Positions 17,248-24,825 of a DNA stretch of 32,278 bases are shown here, piece by piece (the first letter of the stretch is position 1; each line of letters begins with the position of its first letter). Both the position numbers and the translations under genes were made by a program. The stretch is from Myxacorys chilensis ATA2-1-KO14 (GTDB lineage: Bacteria > Cyanobacteriota > Cyanobacteriia > Leptolyngbyales > Leptolyngbyaceae), in the NCBI GenBank assembly GCA_019359275.1, contig JAHHHP010000066.1, forward strand, positions 1 to 32,278, read 5' to 3'. The notes under the pieces were generated by a model. The model saw nothing but the letters and a program-made list of their open reading frames with translations. It was not told the DNA's origin and made no database searches.

Positions 17248-17334
17248 ACCCAACGTTGCTGTTCAACGGCTGCAAGCAAGTTTGGCATCCACGCCAGAGG
17301 TTTTCGACAGTCCGCTGCAACAGCGTTGTTGTGC
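17248..17334 (-). repeat. attC recombination site E
   Basis: Left ACCCAAC is a perfect RYYYAAC; right GTTGTGC has one mismatch. It spans 87 bases with arms CTGTTCAACGG and CCGCTGCAACAG. It lies 25 bases downstream of the aldo/keto reductase stop and closes the multi-gene TetR cassette. Confidence 0.78.
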
Positions 17335-17359
17335 AGCACCGCTATGACCCAACATAAAG

Positions 17360-18253
17360 CTAAAATACCTGAGCTTCATTTAGAAGTTTAATATCATCTG
17401 CTGTGAGTGTAATCGATGCAGCAGCAATATTTTCTTCGAGGTGTGAGATCGTAGTAGTTCCAGGAATTAAAATGATATTTGGCGCACGATGGAGCATCCA
17501 AGACAGAGCAATCTGACTCGGTTTCACATCTTGACGAGCCGCAATCTCTGTTAGGATTCCTTCAGCATTGGCAAGGGGTGCGCCACGTTTCAGTGGGTGC
17601 GCGCCAAGGGGTGAGTATGGAATAAATGCAATGTTGTGCTGAGTGCAGTAATCCAGTATGTCCTCCCCATTCCGTTCTGCTAGATTCAATCGATTTTGCA
17701 CTGAAGAAATGTCAACAATCTGCCGTGCTGCTTCAATCTGGGCGATCGTCACGTTTGATAATCCAATATGGCGAATCTTACCTTCTCGTTGCAGTTCTGC
17801 CAGCATCCCTATGGATTCTACAAAAGGCACATTTGGATCGGGACGATGCAATTGATAGAGTCCAATTCGATCGACTTTGAGGCGTTTCAAGCTGGCTTCG
17901 CAACTGCGTCGTAGGCTATTGGGTGAACCATCAGTACGAATGTTGTCAGGCGCAGTTTTGAGAACACCACCTTTAGTTGCAATAACGAGATCGTCTGGGT
18001 AAGGATAGAGTGCGGATGCAATCAGTTCTTCGTTGTATCCGGGACCATAGGATTCTGCCGTATCGATGAAATTTATCCCTAGCTCAATAGCACGACGGAG
18101 CAACTGTTTTCCGGCTGTCCAATCAGCATAGCGACCAAAGTTTCCAGGCTGTCCGGTCAATCGCATCGCACCGTAGCCAAGACGATTTACACTCAAATCA
18201 CTACCCAGTTGAACAGTGTTTGCGATCGTCGTTTTTTGAGACTCGTGATTCAT
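17360..18253 (-). CDS. Aldo/keto reductase (cassette gene)
   Basis: A 297-residue TIM-barrel NADPH-dependent oxidoreductase. The catalytic tetrad is visible: D64 and Y69 in FIDTAESYGPGYNEE, K94 in IATKGG and H136 in LYQLHRPDP. The C-terminal IPGTTTISHLEENIAA is the usual NADPH-phosphate loop. It starts 18 bases after the VOC gene stop, so the two are in one operon. Relatives reduce reactive aldehydes and similar carbonyls. A detoxification role under control of the divergent TetR regulator is inferred. Confidence 0.9.
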   Translation of the reverse strand: MNHESQKTTIANTVQLGSDLSVNRLGYGAMRLTGQPGNFGRYADWTAGKQLLRRAIELGINFIDTAESYGPGYNEELIASALYPYPDDLVIATKGGVLKTAPDNIRTDGSPNSLRRSCEASLKRLKVDRIGLYQLHRPDPNVPFVESIGMLAELQREGKIRHIGLSNVTIAQIEAARQIVDISSVQNRLNLAERNGEDILDYCTQHNIAFIPYSPLGAHPLKRGAPLANAEGILTEIAARQDVKPSQIALSWMLHRAPNIILIPGTTTISHLEENIAAASITLTADDIKLLNEAQVF

Positions 18254-18271
18254 GATGAAGTCCTCTAGAAA

Positions 18272-18733
18272 TTACTGCACAGAATCTTGCAAGGGAGTGA
18301 CAAACTCAATGAGATTGCCGTTATTGTCTTTCACAAAACAGAGCCGAACTCCAGCATCAGGGTAGCTACCCAGTCCAACAAAGGCTGGAACCCCGCGTCG
18401 GTTCAATTCAGCCAGCAGTGCATCTACGTCATTAACTCGGAAACAGAAATGTCCAATACCACTGGTGCGTAATCCTTCGCCAAAGTCTTTAGTTACAGGC
18501 ATCCCAGAACGTGACTGAGTGCTGCTCACAATTTCGATCCGAAAGCCATAGACGTTCAAGTACGCCAGTTTCAGGTCTGGGAAAATGCCTACTGTCCATT
18601 CTCGTTCGATCGTTGCATCCAACTTGTCTCGATACCACGCAAGGGTTTCTTCATAGTTAGGAACATTGAGCGCAACATGGTCGATTTGCAGAGAACTCAG
18701 GCTAGATGAGGATACAGGGTTTTGAGTCGTCAT
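18272..18733 (-). CDS. VOC / glyoxalase-fold protein (cassette gene)
   Basis: The ATG at 18733, with AAGGA upstream, gives 153 residues; the frame is open further upstream. The two beta-alpha-beta-beta-beta halves are clear: IDHVALNVPNYEETLAWYRD at the front and GIGHFCFRVNDVDALLAEL followed by FVKDNNGNLIEFVTP. Metal ligands are likely the two histidines in DHVAL and GHFCF and the glutamate in LIEFV. Function may be glyoxalase-like isomerisation, dioxygenation or drug binding. It sits between a 62-residue small gene and the aldo/keto reductase. Confidence 0.87.
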   Translation of the reverse strand: MTTQNPVSSSSLSSLQIDHVALNVPNYEETLAWYRDKLDATIEREWTVGIFPDLKLAYLNVYGFRIEIVSSTQSRSGMPVTKDFGEGLRTSGIGHFCFRVNDVDALLAELNRRGVPAFVGLGSYPDAGVRLCFVKDNNGNLIEFVTPLQDSVQ

Positions 18734-18768
18734 AATTTTATCCTTGCTTAGGTTTGAATGATTTCGAT

Positions 18769-18957
18769 TTAGACACCAACCCAACTGTGAATCAGTTCAA
18801 GCTCTTGCCAGATGTCATCATCTGGTGTGTCATCCTGAAGCACTGAGTGGGTGCTTGGACATGTTGTGCTGCGATGCAGTTTTTGAGGGCAGTCAATCTG
18901 GGTCAAACCAGATTTCGGCTCTGAAATAACTGTGGGTGCGATTGGCGATGCTTGCAT
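18769..18957 (-). CDS. Small hypothetical protein (cassette operon)
   Basis: A 62-residue frame with an ATG start and a good AAAGGA ribosome site 8 bases upstream. It ends 35 bases before the VOC start. No family is recognised; the C-terminal DDDIWQELELIHSW is acidic and helical. It is included because of the ribosome site and operon position. Confidence 0.45.
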   Translation of the reverse strand: MQASPIAPTVISEPKSGLTQIDCPQKLHRSTTCPSTHSVLQDDTPDDDIWQELELIHSWVGV

Positions 18958-19035
18958 GATGGTTTTCCTTTCAACGTCAGGTATTTCCGGTCAGAGCGAG
19001 GGCGAATTCGGCGATCTATCATCGAAGCAGTCTCT

Positions 19036-19266
19036 TTAGTTTGAATTGAGCCAGCGATGAAACAACTTCGTCAGCTTCGGCATAACGATGTAGGTCATCA
19101 AGTAGACCAGCGCTCCAGTCAAAATCAAAGTCCGCAGAGGCAGCGGAAACAGGGAGAGAAACGAGCCGAACAGCCAGAGAATTGCTGTAATTAGGGGATA
19201 AATGGCAAGCCAAGTCAGCAAAAACATTTTGTAACGCTGCGGTGTAGCTCGTTGGGTTGGGTGCAT
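19036..19266 (-). CDS. Small two-helix membrane protein (cassette operon)
   Basis: The ATG at 19266 has an AAGGAAG site and gives 76 residues; an ATG at 19317 with a GGAG site would give 93. Two hydrophobic helices (FLLTWLAIYPLITAILWLF and LRTLILTGALVYLMTYIVM) are followed by a basic tail. The pattern RYKMFLLTWLAIYPL ... MPKLTKLF resembles the membrane tail of antibiotic-biosynthesis-monooxygenase (ABM) proteins, here without the ABM domain. It is the first minus-strand gene divergent from tetR. Confidence 0.65.
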   Translation of the reverse strand: MHPTQRATPQRYKMFLLTWLAIYPLITAILWLFGSFLSLFPLPLRTLILTGALVYLMTYIVMPKLTKLFHRWLNSN

Positions 19267-19345
19267 AGAAGAACTTCCTTGCCTGGGATACCTTCTACTC
19301 AGGTGAAATGCAGTCATAATGGCACTCCGTTCAAAAAAGTAGCAA

Positions 19346-19358
19346 TTACGTGACGTAA
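19346..19358. promoter_or_regulatory. TetR operator candidate, membrane-protein side
   Basis: TTACGT-G-ACGTAA is a perfect palindrome of six plus one plus six. It lies 29 bases before the outer ATG at 19317 and shares its arms with the site at 19455-19469, so both are probably bound by the TetR protein. Confidence 0.7.
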
Positions 19359-19454
19359 CGTTAATTAATTGGCTACAACTACTTCACTTGGCTTTTCAAG
19401 ACCAGCACTTTTGTCTACGGACTTGATTGTTGGAGCAAACTCTGTTTTAATATC

Positions 19455-19469
19455 GTTACGTCACGTAAC
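19455..19469. promoter_or_regulatory. TetR operator candidate, tetR side
   Basis: GTTACGT-C-ACGTAAC is a perfect palindrome of seven plus one plus seven, 24 bases before the tetR ATG. Autorepression and control of the divergent operon are inferred. Confidence 0.75.
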
Positions 19470-19493
19470 TAAAGTATCTTAAGGAGGCAGATC

Positions 19494-20099
19494 ATGTCAA
19501 GGAGGGTAAATAAAAAAGTTTCCGTTTCTCGAAGTCCGGGTCGTCCTCGATCGGATGAGGCTCACCAGCGCATCTTAGAGGCTGCCTATGAACTGATGAA
19601 TCAAACAGGGTTCAACGATCTGACAATTGAGGCGATCGCGGCGCGTGCTGAAGTTGGGAAGCCCACTATCTATCGCCGCTGGTCAAGCAAAGCCCATTTA
19701 GTCATGGACGCATTTCTAGCAGCGGTCAATCCAGAATTGACATTCCTAGATCGCGGCTCTGTCAAAGAAGACATTCGGTTACAAATGCAGCAATTGGTAA
19801 AAGTACTGCTCAGTCCGCCTGGACAGATTATTGCCATGTTGATTGGTGGCGGACAGACAGATCCTGAATTGATGGAGGCATTTCGAGACAACTGGCTGAT
19901 GCCACGTCGTAAAGTTGCCAGTGAGGTATTTAACAAAGGCGTTGAGCGCGGAGAGCTACGATCTGATGTGGATGTAGAAGTTGCGATCGATGCACTCTAT
20001 AGCCCGCTCTTTTACCGCTTGCTGCTGAGGCACGCACCACTTACCCAAGATTTTGTTGATGAATTAGTTGATGTCGTCATGAAGGGGCTTGCAGTTTAG
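19494..20099 (+). CDS. TetR/AcrR-family transcriptional regulator (cassette gene)
   Basis: 201 residues with an AGGAGG ribosome site (19482-19487). The N-terminal HTH reads RILEAAYELMNQTGFNDLTI then IAARAEVGKPTIYRRWSSK, which is canonical TetR; the C-terminal half is the ligand-binding and dimer domain of the TetR_C type. It is divergent from the minus-strand membrane protein, VOC and aldo/keto reductase genes, with two matching palindromes in the gap. It probably represses both directions until an aldehyde or drug-like ligand binds. It reads against the cassette direction. Confidence 0.9.
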   Translation: MSRRVNKKVSVSRSPGRPRSDEAHQRILEAAYELMNQTGFNDLTIEAIAARAEVGKPTIYRRWSSKAHLVMDAFLAAVNPELTFLDRGSVKEDIRLQMQQLVKVLLSPPGQIIAMLIGGGQTDPELMEAFRDNWLMPRRKVASEVFNKGVERGELRSDVDVEVAIDALYSPLFYRLLLRHAPLTQDFVDELVDVVMKGLAV

Positions 20100-20196
20100 G
20101 GCTTAGAGAATGCGATCGCCCTACCATCTAACCTAATCTAATCCTCAACATCGACAAGTAGCTTTTAAACTACCGCCACAACCTGAAATATGAGCG

Positions 20197-20284
20197 GCAC
20201 AACGTTGCCCGTAACCCGCCGCGAATGGACTCTCGAACTCAACTAATAACCTTTAAACGGACGGGTTCACGGGCGTTGTTAGCC
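20197..20284 (-). repeat. attC recombination site G
   Basis: Left GCACAAC (one mismatch), right GTTAGCC (one mismatch), 88 bases. The arms GCCCGTAACCCG and CGGGTTCACGGGC pair well. It lies 35 bases downstream of the 20320 stop. Confidence 0.83.
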
Positions 20285-20319
20285 GCTTGCTGAGTCAACA
20301 CAAACCTGGACGGGGTCTT

Positions 20320-21180
20320 TCATTCACCCACGAGCACTTTGGCGATCGCTTCAATCTGATTCACCACCACTGAGATATGTCCTTCATTTGGATACATCAC
20401 CAGCTTAGTCGTTGGGAGAGTTGCAGCAATTCGCTTTACCAGATCAAGCGGAACATTCCTATCCTCTTTACCATAGAACAATGTCAGCGGCATCCGAATT
20501 TCATCTAAACTAAAGTCCCACTTTCTGAGGTAAAGCTGAAGATCCCAAGCGGTTCCTCGTGTTCCTGAACGCAGTCCCTCGTTCAAAGCCTCACAGCTTT
20601 TCTTTATCTGATCTGGCGATTTTAATACCGCGTAATCTGCTGCCGGAAGTCTTTTCTTTAAAGTTTCTAATAGTTTGTCTGGAGGACCATTAAGCGATCG
20701 CTGTGTCAATTTCATTGAGGCTTGATACAGCCAGGGAAAATACTTGATTAAAATCAAACTCCAACGGTTGTATTTCAGCAAATCCGCAGTTGTAAATTCC
20801 CATGCTCCTGAAACGATCACGGCTGAATGTAATCGATTGGGAATCTTTGCAGCACAGGCAGCAGTATAGCCGCCTCCCGACGAAACACCCAACACTGAAA
20901 ATTTGTCTAACCCCAAGGCATCGGCAAGAAATGTGACATCCTTCGTCCAATCAGAAAATCCGCGATTCGGTTGGAAGTCTGACTGTCCTATTCCCGGACG
21001 ATCTGGCGCAATCAGTCGTAAGCCTAATCGGATAAATACTTCATCGCCTAACAACAATGGCTCTAAACGAGAGGTTCCGCCACCATGAAAATAGAAAACG
21101 GGATGCCCGTTGAGGTCGCCGTACTCTGCATAGGCTAACCGTCGCTCGTCGGGTAAGGTAAGAAAATTCGTACTCCCCAT
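20320..21180 (-). CDS. Alpha/beta hydrolase (cassette gene)
   Basis: 286 residues with the fold's landmarks: oxyanion strand VFYFHGGG (28-35), APDRPGIGQSD (59-69), nucleophile elbow G98-V-S100-S-G, acid in LTLFYGKEDRNVP and histidine in PNEGHIS. Relatives are esterases, lipases and haloperoxidase-like enzymes. No signal peptide is evident, so it is cytoplasmic. It is a single-gene cassette between attC G and attC H. Confidence 0.88.
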   Translation of the reverse strand: MGSTNFLTLPDERRLAYAEYGDLNGHPVFYFHGGGTSRLEPLLLGDEVFIRLGLRLIAPDRPGIGQSDFQPNRGFSDWTKDVTFLADALGLDKFSVLGVSSGGGYTAACAAKIPNRLHSAVIVSGAWEFTTADLLKYNRWSLILIKYFPWLYQASMKLTQRSLNGPPDKLLETLKKRLPAADYAVLKSPDQIKKSCEALNEGLRSGTRGTAWDLQLYLRKWDFSLDEIRMPLTLFYGKEDRNVPLDLVKRIAATLPTTKLVMYPNEGHISVVVNQIEAIAKVLVGE

Positions 21181-21257
21181 AGCATTGTTCTTTAATCGTA
21201 AACTGAGTCTGGCATCTCATTATCTCTTTACGAATAACCTTGACAGATAACTTTGCA

Positions 21258-21344
21258 GGCTAACGTTCGTAATCACCGGACACAGACGACCTCGGCATCT
21301 AACAGACCATACTGAATCGTTCCGGTGCATTGCGGTTGTTATGC
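21258..21344 (-). repeat. attC recombination site H
   Basis: Left GGCTAAC, right GTTATGC, each with one mismatch, 87 bases. The inner arms ATCACCGGA and TCCGGTGCAT pair with an unpaired base. It lies 16 bases downstream of the GNAT stop. Confidence 0.8.
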
Positions 21345-21360
21345 TGCGCAAACTCATCAA

Positions 21361-21909
21361 CTAAACTGGGCGTTCATAAGGTTCACTATACTGGCGATAG
21401 CCAACCCGCTTGAACGCAGAAATCATCCGCACATTATCCACCGCCGTGTCACAAAAGACTCGCCAGACTCCGATCTGTTGCAAGGTCTGTGTCCCCTTGG
21501 ATAAAAGGTCGTTTGCCAAACCAAGTCCTCGATACTCTGGCAAAACACCCATATAGTAGATTGTTCCTTCCTCTAAACCCTCTTTGGCACATCCTGGAAA
21601 AATGACCGGAAGTACAAACCCTACAATTTCCCCTTTTTCGTTTATCCCAAACTGCCACCAGTCATCTTGATACGCGAAGTCTTCTCTTGCTGAATTCAAA
21701 AATATCTCAGTCGTTTTACGAGGATCAGGGTTTGATGCTCTCTGGCGATCACTCGCATCGACTGATTCAGCCATTATCCGCGTAACAATTGAAGTCAATT
21801 GATCGTCCATTGCTTTGACTGGTTCAAAGGTCAACCGAGACGAAACTTCAATCAACCGCTCCGGCTCTTCCCAAACAAAAGGCACTTTTAGATAGGTTTG
21901 CTGGCTCAT
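21361..21909 (-). CDS. GNAT-family N-acetyltransferase (cassette gene)
   Basis: The ATG at 21909 (MSQQTYLKVPFVWEEPERL) gives 182 residues; a TTG at 21924 is less likely. The acetyl-CoA site is IYYMGVLPEYRGLGLANDLL, in which R-G-L-G-L matches the Q/R-x-x-G-x-G/A loop. The C-terminal strand-helix is VDNVRMISAFKRVGYRQY. Substrate unknown; GNATs modify amino groups of drugs, proteins or polyamines. GNATs are frequent integron cassette genes. Confidence 0.87.
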   Translation of the reverse strand: MSQQTYLKVPFVWEEPERLIEVSSRLTFEPVKAMDDQLTSIVTRIMAESVDASDRQRASNPDPRKTTEIFLNSAREDFAYQDDWWQFGINEKGEIVGFVLPVIFPGCAKEGLEEGTIYYMGVLPEYRGLGLANDLLSKGTQTLQQIGVWRVFCDTAVDNVRMISAFKRVGYRQYSEPYERPV

Positions 21910-22035
21910 AGGCGATCGCAACAAAAGTCTGTGAACTCGCTAGGCATACTACATAATACTACAAAACGAGTATTGTCCGGCTTCCAAACACTCACAAGTA
22001 ATCTTCAGATTGCTGTCCCTACCCAAGATTCAGCG

Positions 22036-22121
22036 GCATAACGTTCCTGGTCAGCGGTTGCCGATACCTTTGCAACACGACCAGTAGCTTTATGCAATCC
22101 GCTGCACCAGGGTTGTTATGC
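22036..22121 (-). repeat. attC recombination site I (first attC after attI-1)
   Basis: Left GCATAAC, right GTTATGC, 86 bases. The arms CTGGTCAGCGG and CCGCTGCACCAG pair with one extra C. The hydrolase stop codon (22116-22118) lies inside the right core. Confidence 0.85.
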
Positions 22122-23114
22122 GGCGCTACTGCAATGCACTTTTTCAACAACTTGATGAATTGCATCAATGACTAATTCTGGTTCATCGAGTTGGATTGCA
22201 TGTCCACTTTCGTGAGCAACAATGTGAACGCCTTGGAGCGACTCATTGGCTAAATCTGCATGTAATGCTTGCAGCTTCTCAAGTACTTCTTGGGTTATGT
22301 CGAAGTCTGGCTTTCCAGCCGACAAAACAATGAGAGGAATATCAGGAAACGACTTTGTCTGGCGTGTCTGTTCGATCTGGTTCATGCTAACTGATACCGC
22401 AGCCGATTCTTGAGCAAAGGTTTTCCCAAATTGGGTTTGAGAATAGAGTACTTTAGCAAGCGACCGCACTGAAGGCGGAAATTTTTGGAATAAACCAGCC
22501 GCCATCGGCAAAGAATCAAACGTGACGAGCAAACGAAGCAGACCAGTACGTCCCATGATTGGCACCACATGGGTTAACAGTCCTTCAAGTCGTTTGTTCA
22601 ATTCAACCCATTCGACTGGTGCATCCTCATACATTCGCTCATGAGCTACATCCACTAAAACCATCCCAGCGACTTCTTCTGGGTGATGATAGGCAAACAA
22701 GCGAGTGAATAAACCACTTAAAGACATTCCTACTAAGACATAAGGCGGTTCAATTTCAGCCTCTCTCAACAGTTGCCGCAATTCACCAACGACTTGCTCA
22801 GCCGTGCGAGGTTTTGAACTTGAATCACTCCAACCATAGCCTGCTCGATCGTAAGTTAAGATTCTTGTAAATTTGGCAACTTCAGGCTGCACTAATTGCC
22901 AATCTAGATGAGTACCTCCGGTTCCACTATCTACGATGACTGTTGGGCGACCTTCACCCATTATTTGATAGTGCCAACTTTTACCGTTGATTTGAACTAC
23001 TTTTCCAGGAGGCAGAAACCTTCGGCGATCGCGACTTGTAGCAAGTGTTTGATAAATTGCTCCAAATCCAACTACTCCAATCACTACCCCAAGGGGTACA
23101 ACAAGCCATAACAT
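22116..23114 (-). CDS. Membrane-anchored alpha/beta hydrolase (first cassette gene)
   Basis: 332 residues with a GAGGGGA ribosome site. The N-terminal segment LWLVVPLGVVIGVVGFGAIY is one transmembrane helix or signal anchor, so the enzyme probably faces the periplasm. The fold then shows VIVDSGTGGTHLDW, LTYDRAGYGWSD, nucleophile elbow G129-M-S131-L-S-G, IVLSAGKPDFD and HESGHAIQLDEP. It is the cassette next to attI-1, hence the most recent insertion in the usual model and the best placed for expression from an attI-side promoter. Confidence 0.87.
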   Translation of the reverse strand: MLWLVVPLGVVIGVVGFGAIYQTLATSRDRRRFLPPGKVVQINGKSWHYQIMGEGRPTVIVDSGTGGTHLDWQLVQPEVAKFTRILTYDRAGYGWSDSSSKPRTAEQVVGELRQLLREAEIEPPYVLVGMSLSGLFTRLFAYHHPEEVAGMVLVDVAHERMYEDAPVEWVELNKRLEGLLTHVVPIMGRTGLLRLLVTFDSLPMAAGLFQKFPPSVRSLAKVLYSQTQFGKTFAQESAAVSVSMNQIEQTRQTKSFPDIPLIVLSAGKPDFDITQEVLEKLQALHADLANESLQGVHIVAHESGHAIQLDEPELVIDAIHQVVEKVHCSSAA

Positions 23115-23193
23115 CCAGTTGATCCCCTCAACTTACATCCGTTTACAATTGTTCCACAAATGGCTTTTCAACCACGCTTCAAGGGATAAAGCT

Positions 23194-23410
23194 GCATAAC
23201 TATTATTTGGACTGAAAGTTTCTGCCTAAGATCCCGATTTGAGGGACTTAACCCGAATCTTTCTGCCTAAGTCCGAATCGAGCGACTTAGCCCGACACAA
23301 TTTCCGCAGAATACCCCTCGACAGGGATCTTAGGCGGAAATCTTCCGTATTTCTTCCAACAGAGAACCTGTAGCTGTCCGCCTCAGATCCCGAATAACAG
23401 AATCATAGAG
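23194..23410 (-). other. attI-1 primary integration site and intI 5' region
   Basis: The junction with the first cassette is GCATAAC at 23194-23200, which reads GTTATGC in cassette sense. Inside are two tandem imperfect repeats starting TTTCTGCCTAAG (23219-23256 and 23260-23296), an inverse copy GGGATCTTAGGCGG (about 23325-23338) and a further CCTCAGATCCCGAAT (about 23381). Such repeated motifs match the direct-repeat integrase binding sites known in attI sites. The same sequence recurs at 29519-29708. I could not pick a clear Pc or intI promoter by eye. Confidence 0.82.
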
Positions 23411-23425
23411 TTGGGATTCGCCCTG

Positions 23426-24391
23426 ATGGAACCACGACCCAGAAAACTGATTGAACAAGTCTCTGACTTGTTGCGAGTGAAGCACTATTCCTATCGGACT
23501 GAACAGACCTACATCCAGTGGATTCGACGCTACATTCTGTTCCATAACAAGACCCATCCTAAAGAGATGGGAAGTCCAGAAATTAAAGCATTCTTGACGC
23601 ATCTTGCCGTTCAAGAACAAGTCGCCGCTTCCACGCAAAACCAAGCGCTCAGCGCCATTTTGTTCCTCTATCGCGAAGTGTTGCGGCAGGAACTTGATGC
23701 GTCCATTGATGCCGTTCGAGCCAAGCAATCCCGTTACTTGCCGACAGTCTTGACCAAAGATGAAGTTAGAGACGTGATTGGCAATCTCAGCGGGGTCTAT
23801 CAACTGGTGGTGCAAGTTCTCTATGGTAGTGGAGTACGGTTAAACGAAGGATTAAACATCCGCATCAAAGACCTCGATTTTGCTCAACAGCAGATCATCG
23901 TTCGCACGCCAAAAGGGGTTGAGAGTCGAGTCACGATGCTGCCTACCAGTCTAAACGAACCTCTACAGGAGCATCTGCGACGGGTACGCCGATTGCACCA
24001 GCAAGATTTAGCTCAAGGCCATGGAGCCGTGCATTTGCCGTATGCACTAGCTCGAAAGTATCCGAGTGCGGAGCGATCGTGGGTGTGGCAGTTCGTGTTT
24101 CCGTCAGACCGTCGCTGTCGTGACCCTCGAAGCGAACAAATCAATCGCTACCATCTGCATGAAAGCGGAGTGCAGAAAGCCTTGAAGCAAGCGGTTTTTG
24201 CCGCAAGGATTCAGAAGCGAGTGGGCTGCCATACCTTTCGTCATAGCTTTGCGACACATTTGTTAGAAGCGGGGTATGACATTCGCACCGTTCAAGAATT
24301 GTTGGGGCACAAGGATGTGAAGACCACGATGATTTACACTCACGTTCTCAATCGTGGTGGTAGGGGAGTGCGAAGTCCGCTTGATCCATAA
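23426..24391 (+). CDS. intI: Integron integrase
   Basis: The ATG at 23426 (MEPRPRKLIEQVSDLLRVKH) gives 321 residues; a TTG at 23411 is the alternative. It is a complete tyrosine recombinase: N-terminal SAM-like domain SYRTEQTYIQWIRRYILFHN, catalytic R138 (YGSGVRLNEG), K163, H269 and R272 (CHTFRHSFATHLL), H295 (LLGHKDVKTT) and Y304 (MIYTHV). The IntI-only patch between boxes I and II is present: LPYALARKYPSAERSWVWQF, residues 204-223. The ending GGRGVRSPLD is typical of IntI. It catalyses attI x attC and attC x attC recombination using folded single-stranded attC. It points away from the array, the standard integron layout. Confidence 0.95.
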   Translation: MEPRPRKLIEQVSDLLRVKHYSYRTEQTYIQWIRRYILFHNKTHPKEMGSPEIKAFLTHLAVQEQVAASTQNQALSAILFLYREVLRQELDASIDAVRAKQSRYLPTVLTKDEVRDVIGNLSGVYQLVVQVLYGSGVRLNEGLNIRIKDLDFAQQQIIVRTPKGVESRVTMLPTSLNEPLQEHLRRVRRLHQQDLAQGHGAVHLPYALARKYPSAERSWVWQFVFPSDRRCRDPRSEQINRYHLHESGVQKALKQAVFAARIQKRVGCHTFRHSFATHLLEAGYDIRTVQELLGHKDVKTTMIYTHVLNRGGRGVRSPLDP

Positions 24392-24825
24392 AGCGCGATC
24401 GCGCCTTTCCAGCCTCTCTAAAACGGTGATTTTTGCAAAGAAATATGAGATTTTGAGACTCATGCTGCACCTTCTAATAGTCAGAACTCACAGAATGTTG
24501 AATCTCTCTAAACCAAGAGTATGAGACGGTTTTTAAGAAAACCATAGAAGCGCATCGTCGAAATTGCAAAGCTAAGTTGCACTACAGCCAGAGAATAGAA
24601 TTGCTAATTGCCATCTCTTGCCCCGGTTAACCACGTCAACGTACCGCTGCTCCGATCGCAGAAATTCTGCGCTAAAAGCTTGCTCTACCGTTACCGCTAT
24701 GACAATTGCTCGACGACAAATGCAGTTGTAGACGATTACCCAATGGTAATTTAAGCCAGTTTTAGTCCAAAACGGTATTTACATTGAATGTGTGACAGTG
24801 CTTCAGCTTAGAGAGTCCGCAAGTA
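24392..24825. other. Non-coding stretch between intI and the Rpn gene
   Basis: Only a GCGCGATCGCGC palindrome (HIP1-type) right after the intI stop stands out. No gene, attC or terminator could be supported. Confidence 0.4.

Noticed and set aside
23330..23815. 161-residue minus-strand frame opposite attI-1 and intI
   Set aside because: It is antisense to the well-supported intI gene and the attI repeats.
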